A stretch of 64,000 nucleotides of DNA, taken from positions 124,001 to 188,000 of the forward strand of contig NZ_SRXN01000001.1 of assembly GCF_004827385.1 (NCBI RefSeq), written 5' to 3'. Each line of letters starts with the position of its first letter. Positions within the stretch are counted from its first letter, which is position 1. Shown in pieces: positions 1 to 7,020 of the stretch. The position numbers and the translations under genes are program-made. The notes under the pieces were generated by a model that made no database searches, was not told the origin of the DNA, and saw only the letters and a list, made by a program, of their open reading frames with translations. Source of the DNA: Ensifer sp. MPMI2T (GTDB lineage: Bacteria; Pseudomonadota; Alphaproteobacteria; Rhizobiales; Rhizobiaceae).

Positions 1-90
1 GTATCGGCACTGACTGCGGCAGCAAGCGTCATAGCGAAGACAACCATCAACACGCTGATGATAGTGAGGCGCCGAGCGAGAATATCCATG
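1..90 (-). CDS. 5' end of a secreted or membrane protein (partial)
   Basis: A reverse-strand ATG at 88-90 opens a frame that runs off the left edge. The first ~29 residues are a short basic start, a hydrophobic stretch (IISVLMVVFAMTLAAAV) and an Ala-x-Ala-like end, which is a typical Sec signal peptide. The mature protein is outside the window, so no function can be assigned. It is divergent from the glutathione transferase gene, with about 180 bp between the two starts. Confidence 0.5.
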
Positions 91-267
91 GTTCTGTCCG
101 TTGGCTGGAGGCACGTTAAAATCGATTGATTGTCTTTTCTCACAACCAAACTGAATTGATGCTGAGATGTCCGTTCATCTCCGGTTCATATTCGTGAATT
201 TTGCCAGTCTTGTCGGCGGCGCCGGGCGTGTCTACGTGTTAACTCTTGCAACCCCAGGAGAAACAGG

Positions 268-969
268 ATGGCTGCTCCGATCGAGCTTTATTACTGGCCG
301 ACCCCAAACGGGTGGAAAATCACGATCATGTTGGAGGAACTCGGCGTTCCCTACGTGGTCAAATACATCAATATCGGGCGTGGCGAACAGTTCGCTCCGG
401 ATTTCCTGAAGATCGCACCCAATAACAGAATGCCGGCGATCATCGATCCTGATGGCCCGGGCGGTCAGCCGATCTCGGTGTTCGAGTCGGGGGCGATCCT
501 GCAATATCTCGGCCGCAAATACGGGAAGTTCTATCCGACCGATGAGCGATCCCGCGTCGAAGTCGATCAATGGCTCTTCTGGCAGATGGGCGGCCTCGGC
601 CCAATGGCGGGACAGGCGCACCATTTCCGCCAATACGCGCCCGAGAAGATCGAATACGCGATCAATCGCTATACCAACGAGGCGAACCGTCTCTACGGCG
701 TGATGAACAAGCGCCTGGCCGACCGGCCGTTCCTGGCTGGCGAATACTCGATTGCCGACATGGCCTGTATCGGCTGGGTGATCCCGCACGAAAATCAGGG
801 GCAGGATCTGAACGACTTCCCGCATCTGAAGTGCTGGTTCGAGGCGGTGCTTGCGCGGCCTGCCGTTCAGAAGGCGATCGAAGTGGGCAAGGAGGAGCGC
901 GCCCGTCAGAAGAGCCTCGCCGAGGACGAGGAGGCGCAGAAGATCCTGTTCGGGCAGCGGGCACGTTAA
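268..969 (+). CDS. Glutathione S-transferase, nu-class (YfcG/YghU-like)
   Basis: A 233-residue cytosolic glutathione transferase or disulfide-bond reductase. The thioredoxin-like N-terminal domain (about residues 5-88) begins IELYYWPTPNGWK, with the Thr12/Asn14 region typical of the nu class in place of a catalytic Ser or Cys. The glutathione gamma-glutamyl site is seen as FESGAILQYLGRKYG. The all-alpha C-terminal domain follows to ~210 and includes LADRPFLAGEYSIADMAC. Length and architecture match E. coli YfcG/YghU, which reduce organic peroxides and disulfides with glutathione. A Shine-Dalgarno-like aggagaaac precedes the ATG. The gene appears monocistronic and is followed by a palindrome and intergenic repeats. 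The natural substrate cannot be inferred. Confidence 0.9.
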   Translation: MAAPIELYYWPTPNGWKITIMLEELGVPYVVKYINIGRGEQFAPDFLKIAPNNRMPAIIDPDGPGGQPISVFESGAILQYLGRKYGKFYPTDERSRVEVDQWLFWQMGGLGPMAGQAHHFRQYAPEKIEYAINRYTNEANRLYGVMNKRLADRPFLAGEYSIADMACIGWVIPHENQGQDLNDFPHLKCWFEAVLARPAVQKAIEVGKEERARQKSLAEDEEAQKILFGQRAR

Positions 970-977
970 TCACGATG

Positions 978-1002
978 ACTTTAGGTCTTATCGACCTAAA
1001 GT
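978..1002. terminator. Perfect 10-bp inverted repeat after the GST gene
   Basis: ACTTTAGGTC and GACCTAAAGT flank a 5-nt loop, starting 9 nt after the GST stop codon. There is no following T-run, so it is either a weak terminator or mRNA-stabilising hairpin, or an operator-like palindrome. Confidence 0.45.
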
Positions 1003-1030
1003 GATAAACGTGGCTGATTTTAACGAGTTA

Positions 1031-1077
1031 GAGCGGATGCGGGCGGAAAACCGCGCACGCTTTTCCTCATCCCGCTC
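1031..1077. repeat. Palindromic intergenic repeat (type B)
   Basis: An imperfect palindrome GAGCGGATG...CATCCCGCTC encloses a second inverted core GGAAAACCG...CTTTTCC. The same core occurs at 47494-47537. It abuts the RIME-like element that follows. Palindromes with this core are, from memory, common between genes in Sinorhizobium. Confidence 0.55.
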
Positions 1078-1182
1078 TGCTGCATGTTTCCTTAAATCGC
1101 AGCCGATTTACGGATAAAAACATGCGGCACTCAAAGTGCTACAGCGACCTTTTCGCGTCCGATCGGACGCGCGGCGCCCTAG
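1078..1182 (-). repeat. RIME-like intergenic mosaic element, complete copy 1
   Basis: About 105 bp. It is the reverse complement of the element at 6401-6507, with the blocks GGTCGCTGTAGCACTTTGA, a GCGCGTC...GACGCG hairpin and a terminal ATTTAAGGAAACATGCAG block. Together with the adjoining type-B palindrome it forms a mosaic in the GST / GT29-like intergenic space (970-1276). No gene is visible there. Confidence 0.65.
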
Positions 1183-1276
1183 TGCGCCGGGTGAATGGTA
1201 TCAAAAGACGTTTGGAATCGCTCCGCGTTTGCAAGAGATCAGGGGAGGCGTCGACTGGGACGAAAGGTTCAGGCCG

Positions 1277-2083
1277 TCAGCGTTCGCCGTACCTGAGCCT
1301 AAGGCGCTTGAAAAACGCGCGAATCCGGCGCTGCAGCTTTGTCGTCGCCCAAAGTTTGGCGACCTGACGTTCCACAGCCGTGTGGCGGTTTGCGAGAACG
1401 TTGGACGCAATTAGCGCTATTGTCGCCTCGCTGAGATCCGGAAAATGGGCGCAGACGCGCTCCAGGGCGCCAGCCGGCTTGCTGACGCTCTCTTCGAAGA
1501 ATTGAATGCGCCCTCGCTTCACAAAGCACCGCAGCATGATTTGTTCGAAGGTCCAGTCATGCTCCACAATAATATCGAATCGGGATCCCGCGGCGCCGGT
1601 GAACCCACAGAGGAAGACGTTTGCATGCGGCGCGTTCTCGAGCAGCCATAAGGCAACTGCAAAACCGGTCGTCGGCATGCGCCCGACCGTGTACAGCGAG
1701 CCGAACTCATGGTCGAAATCCAATGTATATTGCACCAGCGCGCTCTTGCGCGCTGCCGCCAAATGAGGCGTTCCTTCCGGTGCTCCGCGCTCAGCAAGAA
1801 CGCCAACCTCAGCCTTTAAGGGCCGCGAGAAGAGTGCCCGCGCCCGATCCACGTGTTTCTGTGACGTCAGGAAGCGCGTGCCGCTGCTGATGAGGCGCTG
1901 ACAAAGTATGGCGTCCTTCTCGAATGGGCCGGCCAGCACTTTTGCGCACCCGTTGAAAAAGACATACAGCGTTCGCTCCGGAAGGGCGTGCACGACCGCA
2001 TCGATGTCCACACTTTCACTGTTGGCGATCAGGGCCACTGCTTCATATTTGGAAAGGATCGCCTTGACATCTTTTGCTTCCAT
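1277..2083 (-). CDS. GT29 sialyltransferase-like protein (predicted)
   Basis: A 268-residue protein not tied to a named rhizobial gene, but with spaced motifs that match glycosyltransferase family 29. The N-terminal AVALIANSESVDID (about residues 15-28) resembles the L-motif (V-A-x-V-x-N-S). PTTGFAVALWLL followed by VFLCGF (137-161) resembles the S-motif, and H175-x4-E180 (HDWTFE) matches the VS-motif. There is no signal peptide or transmembrane helix, so it is probably cytosolic. The C-terminus is very basic (RRIRAFFKRLRLR), which could bind membrane or acidic surfaces. A GAGGA lies 6 nt before the chosen ATG at 2083; an ATG at 2089 is less well spaced. Inference: it transfers a nonulosonic acid-type sugar to a surface polysaccharide. 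A sialyltransferase-like fold with another function is possible. Confidence 0.55.
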   Translation of the reverse strand: MEAKDVKAILSKYEAVALIANSESVDIDAVVHALPERTLYVFFNGCAKVLAGPFEKDAILCQRLISSGTRFLTSQKHVDRARALFSRPLKAEVGVLAERGAPEGTPHLAAARKSALVQYTLDFDHEFGSLYTVGRMPTTGFAVALWLLENAPHANVFLCGFTGAAGSRFDIIVEHDWTFEQIMLRCFVKRGRIQFFEESVSKPAGALERVCAHFPDLSEATIALIASNVLANRHTAVERQVAKLWATTKLQRRIRAFFKRLRLRYGER

Positions 2084-2313
2084 CGACATTCCTCAGGACG
2101 CTTAATTCGCTAAAGAATTCAAGCCTTCAATGCTGACGGATGCCGGGGCGATCGAAATCCTCACGACACCACATCAGGTTGCGAGTCGCTTCTAGGGCAT
2201 TTCGAGCCCAAATAAAATCGCTCTGTCGGATGACGGAATTTCGTCTCGGAGACGCCGCCGGGTTGCCCTTCGGCAGAAGACCCGGCAGTTCCCGTCCCCA
2301 GAGCTAGCGATAC

Positions 2314-2655
2314 CTAGAGCCGCGTCCAGGTCTGCGATTTGCAAAGCACCCTCAGTACACAGCCCTTCATCTTCAGCGAATTGCCGTTGACGGCGCCCGA
2401 TCCGCTATAGGTCTTGTCGCTCTCCGGATCTGTGATTTCGCCGCTATAGCTGCCGTCGGTTCCGGCGAGATTGCCGATGCGTTTGCCCGCGTACTTCCCG
2501 GTTTTCAAAGTGACGCAGTAAGCGGCGCCGCACGGCGCGATTTCGGCCGTGGCGCCGCTCGCTGTCTTCCAATTGCCGACAATCGGTTCAGCGGCGAGGA
2601 CCGAGGACGCGGCGCTGCAGGCAAGGGCCGCTGCGACAAGCAATGTGCGAATCAT
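2314..2655 (-). CDS. DUF2147-family secreted protein
   Basis: A 113-residue protein with a signal peptide (MIRTLLVAAALACSAASSVLAA, cut near residue 22) and one DUF2147-like domain (GNWKTASGATAEIAPCGAAY ... TYSGSGAVNGNSLKMKGCVL). Four cysteines in the mature part suggest disulfides in the periplasm. GGAGGA precedes the ATG. DUF2147 proteins are small beta-rich proteins of unknown role, common in Rhizobiales. No operon partner is visible: the upstream 592 bp are non-coding and the downstream gene is over 200 bp away. Confidence 0.8.
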   Translation of the reverse strand: MIRTLLVAAALACSAASSVLAAEPIVGNWKTASGATAEIAPCGAAYCVTLKTGKYAGKRIGNLAGTDGSYSGEITDPESDKTYSGSGAVNGNSLKMKGCVLRVLCKSQTWTRL

Positions 2656-3247
2656 TCAATTCCTCCCAATAAGAAAGCTGGCCGGCATAGTATCGAGTGC
2701 AGGCCCGACCGGAACCCCTCATGTCAAGCGGTCTCCCACCGCTCGGCGCGAACATATCTTACGCGCACGTAAAGGTAAATATCCGCAGGCAGCCTATCAG
2801 TTCACTGTTTTGCTCGTCCTCCGGAGCCTGAGAGAGCCAACAAAAATCGATGCGTGATCAGTCGATGCTGATTGTGTGGTTAGCGATTGGTTGAAATCCG
2901 CGGCTGAATATTTCGTAAATTTTGAGCCAAATACGTGCTGTTCCAGGCGATTCGATGCTTAATGAAAACTCAAGTTTACCAAGCGTTTGAACTTTATTTG
3001 CGTCAAATTAAGCATGCATTTTAAGCGAGCGTTGAAGGCCGTTCGGCATACTCGAACCCATAAGACGAGCAGGGAGAACAACCCCGCCGGACCGCCGAAA
3101 GCGACACTGCAAAAGACGGTGCACTTTCGGAAAGCCCGCGAAGAGGCGCGACCAAACAGGGACAAAAAAATGCTGATCTGGAGCAAGGTCCGCCCGGCAG
3201 GGCGGGCCGCTTCAGCCGGATCAACAAGGCAAGACAGGGACAAGACA
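2656..3247. other. 592-bp intergenic region, AT-rich in its second half
   Basis: No convincing gene. Open frames here lack a ribosome-binding site and family resemblance. The stretch 2870-3020 is markedly AT-rich compared with its surroundings and contains a 9-bp inverted repeat, ATGCTTAAT (2955-2963) and ATTAAGCAT (3007-3015). This is a likely promoter/operator zone for the Sel1 gene and the divergent DUF2147 gene. Confidence 0.5.
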
Positions 3248-3514
3248 ATGGCACGCTTTGACATGCAAATCGCTTCGGACGCCGCTATGGGTGGCGAAAA
3301 CCGCGCGGACGCGCTTTGTGAAATGGGCCTGGCCTATGCGACGGGCCGTGGCCGGCCCGTCGATCTCGTCGCGGCCCACAAGTGGCTGAACATTGCCGCC
3401 ATCAAGGGATCCGACCGCGCTGCGGACTTGCGCGCCGATCTCGCGGCAACGATGAGCAAGACCGATCTTGCCGCCGCGCTGCGTGCCGCACGCGAATGGA
3501 TGACGGTACATTGA
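3248..3514 (+). CDS. Small Sel1-like repeat protein
   Basis: An 88-residue protein with one clear Sel1/TPR-like repeat: A-x-x-x-x-G-L-A-Y-A-T-G-R-G-R-P-V-D-L-V-A-A-H-K-W-L-N-I-A-A at about residues 24-55. The frame is open upstream to 2987, but that extension is basic, low in complexity and unlike the family; the ATG at 3248, after gacagggacaagac, gives the compact form. Sel1 repeats mediate protein-protein contacts. The partner is unknown. It faces the HisC-like gene, with a loose stem-loop between them. Confidence 0.7.
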   Translation: MARFDMQIASDAAMGGENRADALCEMGLAYATGRGRPVDLVAAHKWLNIAAIKGSDRAADLRADLAATMSKTDLAAALRAAREWMTVH

Positions 3515-3518
3515 TAAA

Positions 3519-3551
3519 CGCGCATCCTTTGCGTGTCTGACAAGATGCGCG
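3519..3551. terminator. Stem-loop between convergent genes
   Basis: CGCGCATC and GATGCGCG with a 17-nt loop lie between the Sel1 stop and the end of the aminotransferase gene. There is no T-run, so this is a weak terminator candidate. Confidence 0.35.
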
Positions 3552-3560
3552 GCTGCAGTG

Positions 3561-4685
3561 TCAGCTAGCTGCCGCGAGAAACCTGAGAACGGCGGGCAAG
3601 GCCGCTTCGAGCAGGCCCATATCAGCTTCGGGTCCGGTGCTGATCCGAATGCAGCGATTGAGCGGGGCAACGCCCGGCATGCGGATGAAAACACCGTGGT
3701 CGCTCATCAGCCGGTCGACGATCGCCCGCGCATAGATCGCGTCCCGTCCGCAGTCGATGGCCACGAAATTTGTGGCCGATGGCAATGGCTGCAGCCCGTT
3801 GTCGCGCGCAATCTGAGCGATTCGGTCGCGCGACGTCGCTATTTTCACGGTGACTTCCTTGAGGTAACGCTGGTCAGCAAGGGCGGCAATCGCTGCGGCG
3901 ACGCCGACACGGTTCATCCCGAAATGATTGCGAATCTTGTCGAACGCCGCGGCCGTGCCGGGCGTTGCCAGCGCGTAACCCACGCGCGCCCCGGCGAGCC
4001 CATAGGCCTTGGAAAAAGTGCGCGTGCGGATGACGTTCGGCTTGTCGAGCAAGCTGTCGATGGTTGGTATCGATTCCGGCGGCGCCGTTTCGCTGTAGGC
4101 TTCGTCGAGCACGAGGAGCGTCGTTTCCGGCAGAGCATTTGCGAATTCGACGATTCGATCTGCCGACCACCAGCTCCCCATCGGGTTGTCGGGGTTCGCG
4201 AAGTAGACGAGCGGTGCATTCTCGCGTTTCACGGCAGCAAGCAATCCGTCGAGGTCTTCTCGATCGTCAGTATAGGGGACCGTGACTAGACGCCCGCCGT
4301 GTCCGGCGACATGGTAGTTGAATGTCGGATAGGCTCCGAACGAAGTCACCACCGGCATGCCGGGCTCGATCACGAGGCGGACGATCTGGCCGAGCAAGCC
4401 GTCGATGCCTTCGCCGATTGCGATGTTGGCGGGAGAAATTCGCAGATGCCCGGCGAGGGCCTGTTTCAGTTCGTAATTCTCTGGATCGGCATATTTCCAG
4501 GTTTCTCCGGTCGTTTGCTGCATGGCGAGCAACACCGAATTTGCCGGGCCGAACCCGCTTTCGTTGGCGCCGATGCGCGCGGCAACCTTGCGGCCGCGCT
4601 GACGCTCGATCGCTTCAGGCCCGACGAAGGGAATGGTTGCAGGCAAAGACTGGATAAGCGGCGTGAAGCGGGAGAATGCGGACAT
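3561..4685 (-). CDS. HisC-like PLP-dependent aminotransferase
   Basis: A 374-residue class I/II fold aminotransferase of the histidinol-phosphate aminotransferase group. Visible landmarks are the N-terminal ANESGFGP, the substrate/PLP segment YFANPDNPMGSWW, VLDEAYSET with the Asp that contacts the pyridine nitrogen, the Schiff-base lysine in TRTFSKAYGLAGARVGY, and the C-terminal phosphate-clamping arginine in NRCIRISTG. The length suits HisC. No his gene is adjacent, so it may instead act on aromatic or other amino acids, as many rhizobial HisC paralogues do. The ribosome-binding site before the ATG at 4685 is weak. Fold and cofactor are certain; substrate is not. Confidence 0.85.
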   Translation of the reverse strand: MSAFSRFTPLIQSLPATIPFVGPEAIERQRGRKVAARIGANESGFGPANSVLLAMQQTTGETWKYADPENYELKQALAGHLRISPANIAIGEGIDGLLGQIVRLVIEPGMPVVTSFGAYPTFNYHVAGHGGRLVTVPYTDDREDLDGLLAAVKRENAPLVYFANPDNPMGSWWSADRIVEFANALPETTLLVLDEAYSETAPPESIPTIDSLLDKPNVIRTRTFSKAYGLAGARVGYALATPGTAAAFDKIRNHFGMNRVGVAAAIAALADQRYLKEVTVKIATSRDRIAQIARDNGLQPLPSATNFVAIDCGRDAIYARAIVDRLMSDHGVFIRMPGVAPLNRCIRISTGPEADMGLLEAALPAVLRFLAAAS

Positions 4686-4797
4686 GCGAGAAGCTGGACC
4701 CCGTGGAACAAAACGCCGCGGAACTTATCGCATATGTGCAGGAATCGGAATCGATTTTGCGGAAAAGATCGACCGGCTGCACCTCTCGATCAGTGCG

Positions 4798-5223
4798 TCA
4801 CTCGACGAAGCCCCAGTTGACTGATGCAGGACGACGTGAGGCCGTTGGCAGGTTGGACGGAGCCTTCTTGCTCTGGCCGGTGAAGAACTCGTGGCGCACG
4901 ATTTCGTGCAGAAACGCCTCGTCGATCGTCTTGATGAATTGCACGCCGATGCGTTCTCCCTTGCGGTAGACCTCGGCGCATCCGATTCTAAATTTCGTAC
5001 CGACGATATGGAGATAGTAGTGCTGCGACAGCCCGATTGTCGTGCTGACGGAAAAGCTCGCGCCGCCCCGGGAGATATCGATCATTTTGCAAGCCCGTAT
5101 GGAGACGCCGCCGAGAGCCGGTCGCACCGACATCAGCGTGCCAGCCTGGCCAATCGAAAAGCGCTCGTACTTGCGCTCGTAGAGCGGCGAGGGGACGAGC
5201 GAGTACATGGTCGACTGCAGCAT
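4798..5223 (-). CDS. PilZ-domain protein (c-di-GMP-binding type)
   Basis: A 141-residue single-domain PilZ protein. Both ligand motifs are present: R17-x3-R21 (RKYER) and D49-x-S-x-x-G (DISRGG), which bind cyclic di-GMP in known PilZ domains. The rest is the expected beta-barrel (YYLHIVGTKFRIGCAEVYRK), ending with a helix and a Pro/Arg-rich tail. An in-frame ATG at 5208 is an alternative start. Such proteins tune motility, exopolysaccharide or adhesion by partner binding. A second, degenerate PilZ gene lies 200 bp upstream on the same strand, suggesting a paralogue pair. Confidence 0.85.
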   Translation of the reverse strand: MLQSTMYSLVPSPLYERKYERFSIGQAGTLMSVRPALGGVSIRACKMIDISRGGASFSVSTTIGLSQHYYLHIVGTKFRIGCAEVYRKGERIGVQFIKTIDEAFLHEIVRHEFFTGQSKKAPSNLPTASRRPASVNWGFVE

Positions 5224-5423
5224 GCGTCATACTCCGGAAGCGCTGCATGAAGCGGCGATTGTGATTCCACGAAGCCCGGACAAGTCATTTGCCGGTGCCG
5301 TCCAAAGCGCATGGGCAGGAAGGCTGTTCTCGACAGTCTCCAGCGGAAAACTTGCAATCCCTTGAAAGCAATCGATAAGAATCTAATGAGCTTGCTTTAT
5401 TTGAGCGCCGACGCAGCTGGCTT

Positions 5424-5780
5424 CTAAAGCCCGCCGCTGGAAAACTGCAACCGGATCAGCCGGCGCAGGAAGTCTTGGGCAAGCAGCATATTGAAGCGCA
5501 CGCCGAGCTCCGTGCCGCTGCGATGGACTTCGGCGCAGCCGATCTCCTCCTTAAAGCCGTCGATCTCCAGAAAGAAATGCTTCGGCAGCATGATCGCGGC
5601 ATTGAAGTCGAGCATTGCGCCGCCGATCGAGATATGCCGAAGCAGGCATTGATACTTGGTCTTCGCCTTCAGTTGCTTGCCGATGACAAGGATGCGGCAC
5701 GGGCGCTCGATGAAATAATGCTGGTACACGGCCGAGGCTTGGCCGGGTTTTGCTTGCGCGACATGCATGATCATCGACAT
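5424..5780 (-). CDS. Degenerate PilZ-like protein
   Basis: A 118-residue paralogue of the neighbouring PilZ gene. It shares the IGCAEVHRSGTELGVRF core with the neighbour's IGCAEVYRKGERIGVQF. The expected RxxxR is reduced to R26-P-C-R29, and the D/N-x-S-x-x-G motif reads H49-I-S-I-G-G, so the usual cyclic di-GMP contacts are missing. It may be a ligand-independent PilZ (YcgR-N- or PilZ-proper-like) or may heterodimerise with its neighbour. The ATG at 5780 and the in-frame ATG at 5774 are both plausible starts. Confidence 0.75.
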   Translation of the reverse strand: MSMIMHVAQAKPGQASAVYQHYFIERPCRILVIGKQLKAKTKYQCLLRHISIGGAMLDFNAAIMLPKHFFLEIDGFKEEIGCAEVHRSGTELGVRFNMLLAQDFLRRLIRLQFSSGGL

Positions 5781-6137
5781 CGCAGCCTCCGAAAATGCCG
5801 TTTCCTCTATCCATCATACGGATGCGATTACTTCGGCGGGAATCACCTGCCCGATAATGTGGCGGCGATCTTCCGCAAGTGGACTTGCTTCGGCCTTGCG
5901 AAGGCAGCCTGGAATGTCGGGATCACCGCGAAGCCCCGTCTCGTCGGCAAATCATCGGTTTCCCTCAGCGCCGACCATCTCGTCAGGCGCGCACAGGTCG
6001 CTGTAGAACTTTGAATCTCTGCGTGACGGCCTGCGTGAGCACCCTGCGGCCACAATGCATGTCGCCGGCAGAGGCGCCGCCCGACGCATCGCCAGCGGAT
6101 GAAAATCGTGTGATTTCCCGAAATCCGACAAAAAAAT
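5781..6137. other. Intergenic region before tRNA-Ser
   Basis: No gene with a ribosome-binding site or family resemblance is visible. It contains a RIME fragment at 5995-6027 and, at its right end, the tRNA promoter. Confidence 0.5.
5995..6027 (+). repeat. RIME-like element fragment
   Basis: AGGTCGCTGTAGAACTTTGA plus TCTCTGCG matches the central block of the complete copies at 1078-1182 and 6401-6507. The hairpin half and the terminal block are absent. Confidence 0.5.
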
Positions 6138-6166
6138 CTTGCATTGATGGCGCGGTGACACTAGTC
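6138..6166 (+). promoter_or_regulatory. Putative sigma-70 promoter of tRNA-Ser
   Basis: CTTGCA (6138-6143), a 17-bp spacer and CTAGTC (6161-6166) fit the S. meliloti CTTGAC-N17-CTATAT consensus in part. The -10 hexamer is 10 nt before the mature tRNA 5' end. Confidence 0.45.
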
Positions 6167-6176
6167 AGGCGCTAAC

Positions 6177-6266
6177 GGAGAGGTGGCCGAGTGGTCGAAG
6201 GCGCTCCCCTGCTAAGGGAGTATACCGGAAACGGTATCGAGGGTTCGAATCCCTTCTTCTCCGCCA
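6177..6266 (+). tRNA. tRNA-Ser, anticodon GCU
   Basis: A 90-nt class II tRNA. The acceptor 5' strand GGAGAGG pairs with CTTCTCC (one G-U), the discriminator is G and the CCA is encoded. The D-arm contains GAGTGGTCGAAGG. The anticodon loop CTGCTAA gives GCU at 6211-6213, reading AGC/AGU. The long variable arm ATACCGGAAACGGTAT confirms serine, and the T-arm loop is TTCGAAT. Confidence 0.97.
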
Positions 6267-6400
6267 TTTTTGATTGCCCGCTTGCAGCGGCCCGCGGATC
6301 CTCCATTCTTTGATAGCGACTTCTGCAAGTGCGCTTTCTGCGCACCTGTAAAATCACGCCGCCTGTCCGCATCCTTCCTCCCATCATTAGTCCTGGCGAC

Positions 6401-6507
6401 GACTACAGCGCTGCGCGTCTTTGAGATGCGCAAAGGTCGCTGTAGCACTTTGAATCGCTGCATGACCTTATTCTCAAATCGATTCCGACTTGAGGAATCA
6501 TGCAGTA
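6401..6507 (+). repeat. RIME-like intergenic mosaic element, complete copy 2
   Basis: A 107-bp element. In order it has CTACAGCGCTGCGCGTCT, a hairpin with ATGCGCAAAGG, TCGCTGTAGCACTTTGA, GCTGCATGA and a terminal block ending GAGGAATCATGCAG. It is inverted relative to the copy at 1078-1182. Confidence 0.65.
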
Positions 6508-6764
6508 GTCAGACCCCCCGTGGGTACTCAGCGGGCTTTGAAGGATTCGCGAATCCAGTTCGCTGATTCTCTTATGAACCGGCAAAAATCTCCCCGTCGC
6601 CATTCCGCCAGACGTCGTTTGGGCGGCGTCTTGTTTGTGAGAAGACCGCAAGGCTGGGCCACCGATGCCCGGTTTTCCCCCAGTTTTCGGCCATTTTCTG
6701 CCCCTTTCTGAAACAGGAAGCTCGCTGCTCCCTTGTGCTAACCCCCCGTCGCTAAAGGATTTTC

Positions 6765-6779
6765 TTAACCCTTTGTTAA
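6765..6779. promoter_or_regulatory. CtrA-type binding site TTAA-N7-TTAA
   Basis: TTAACCCTTTGTTAA matches exactly the full CtrA recognition pattern known from Caulobacter and rhizobia (two TTAA half-sites, 7-bp spacer). It lies 242 bp upstream of the porin start and no other gene is nearby. Binding itself is inferred. Confidence 0.5.
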
Positions 6780-7020
6780 TCTCCCCGGGTGGTCTGAGGC
6801 GATTTTGTGTCGTTTGAGCAACAGGGATCAGGGAAGGGCAGCGCAAAGCAGGTGATCTGGCAAGTTGGACATTGCGTGCCCCATCCGGTTTTGTATTTTC
6901 AACTCCGGAAGCAAGGGCGGTTGATCGTCCGACTTCTTGAACGTTGGGGATGGGGCAGGGAACGCTGTCCTTCAGCAAAGAAACCCAGACCCGTTTGAAA
7001 CTTTTGACTGGAGGTCAGAA

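Larger units (their letters stand above)
6267..7020. other. 754-bp intergenic region and porin leader
   Basis: No gene is supported. The left half carries a complete RIME-like element (6401-6507). The right half (about 6720-7020) contains a CtrA-type site and the presumed promoter and long 5' UTR of the porin. The frame that continues upstream of the porin ATG from 6937 has no ribosome-binding site. Confidence 0.5.
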
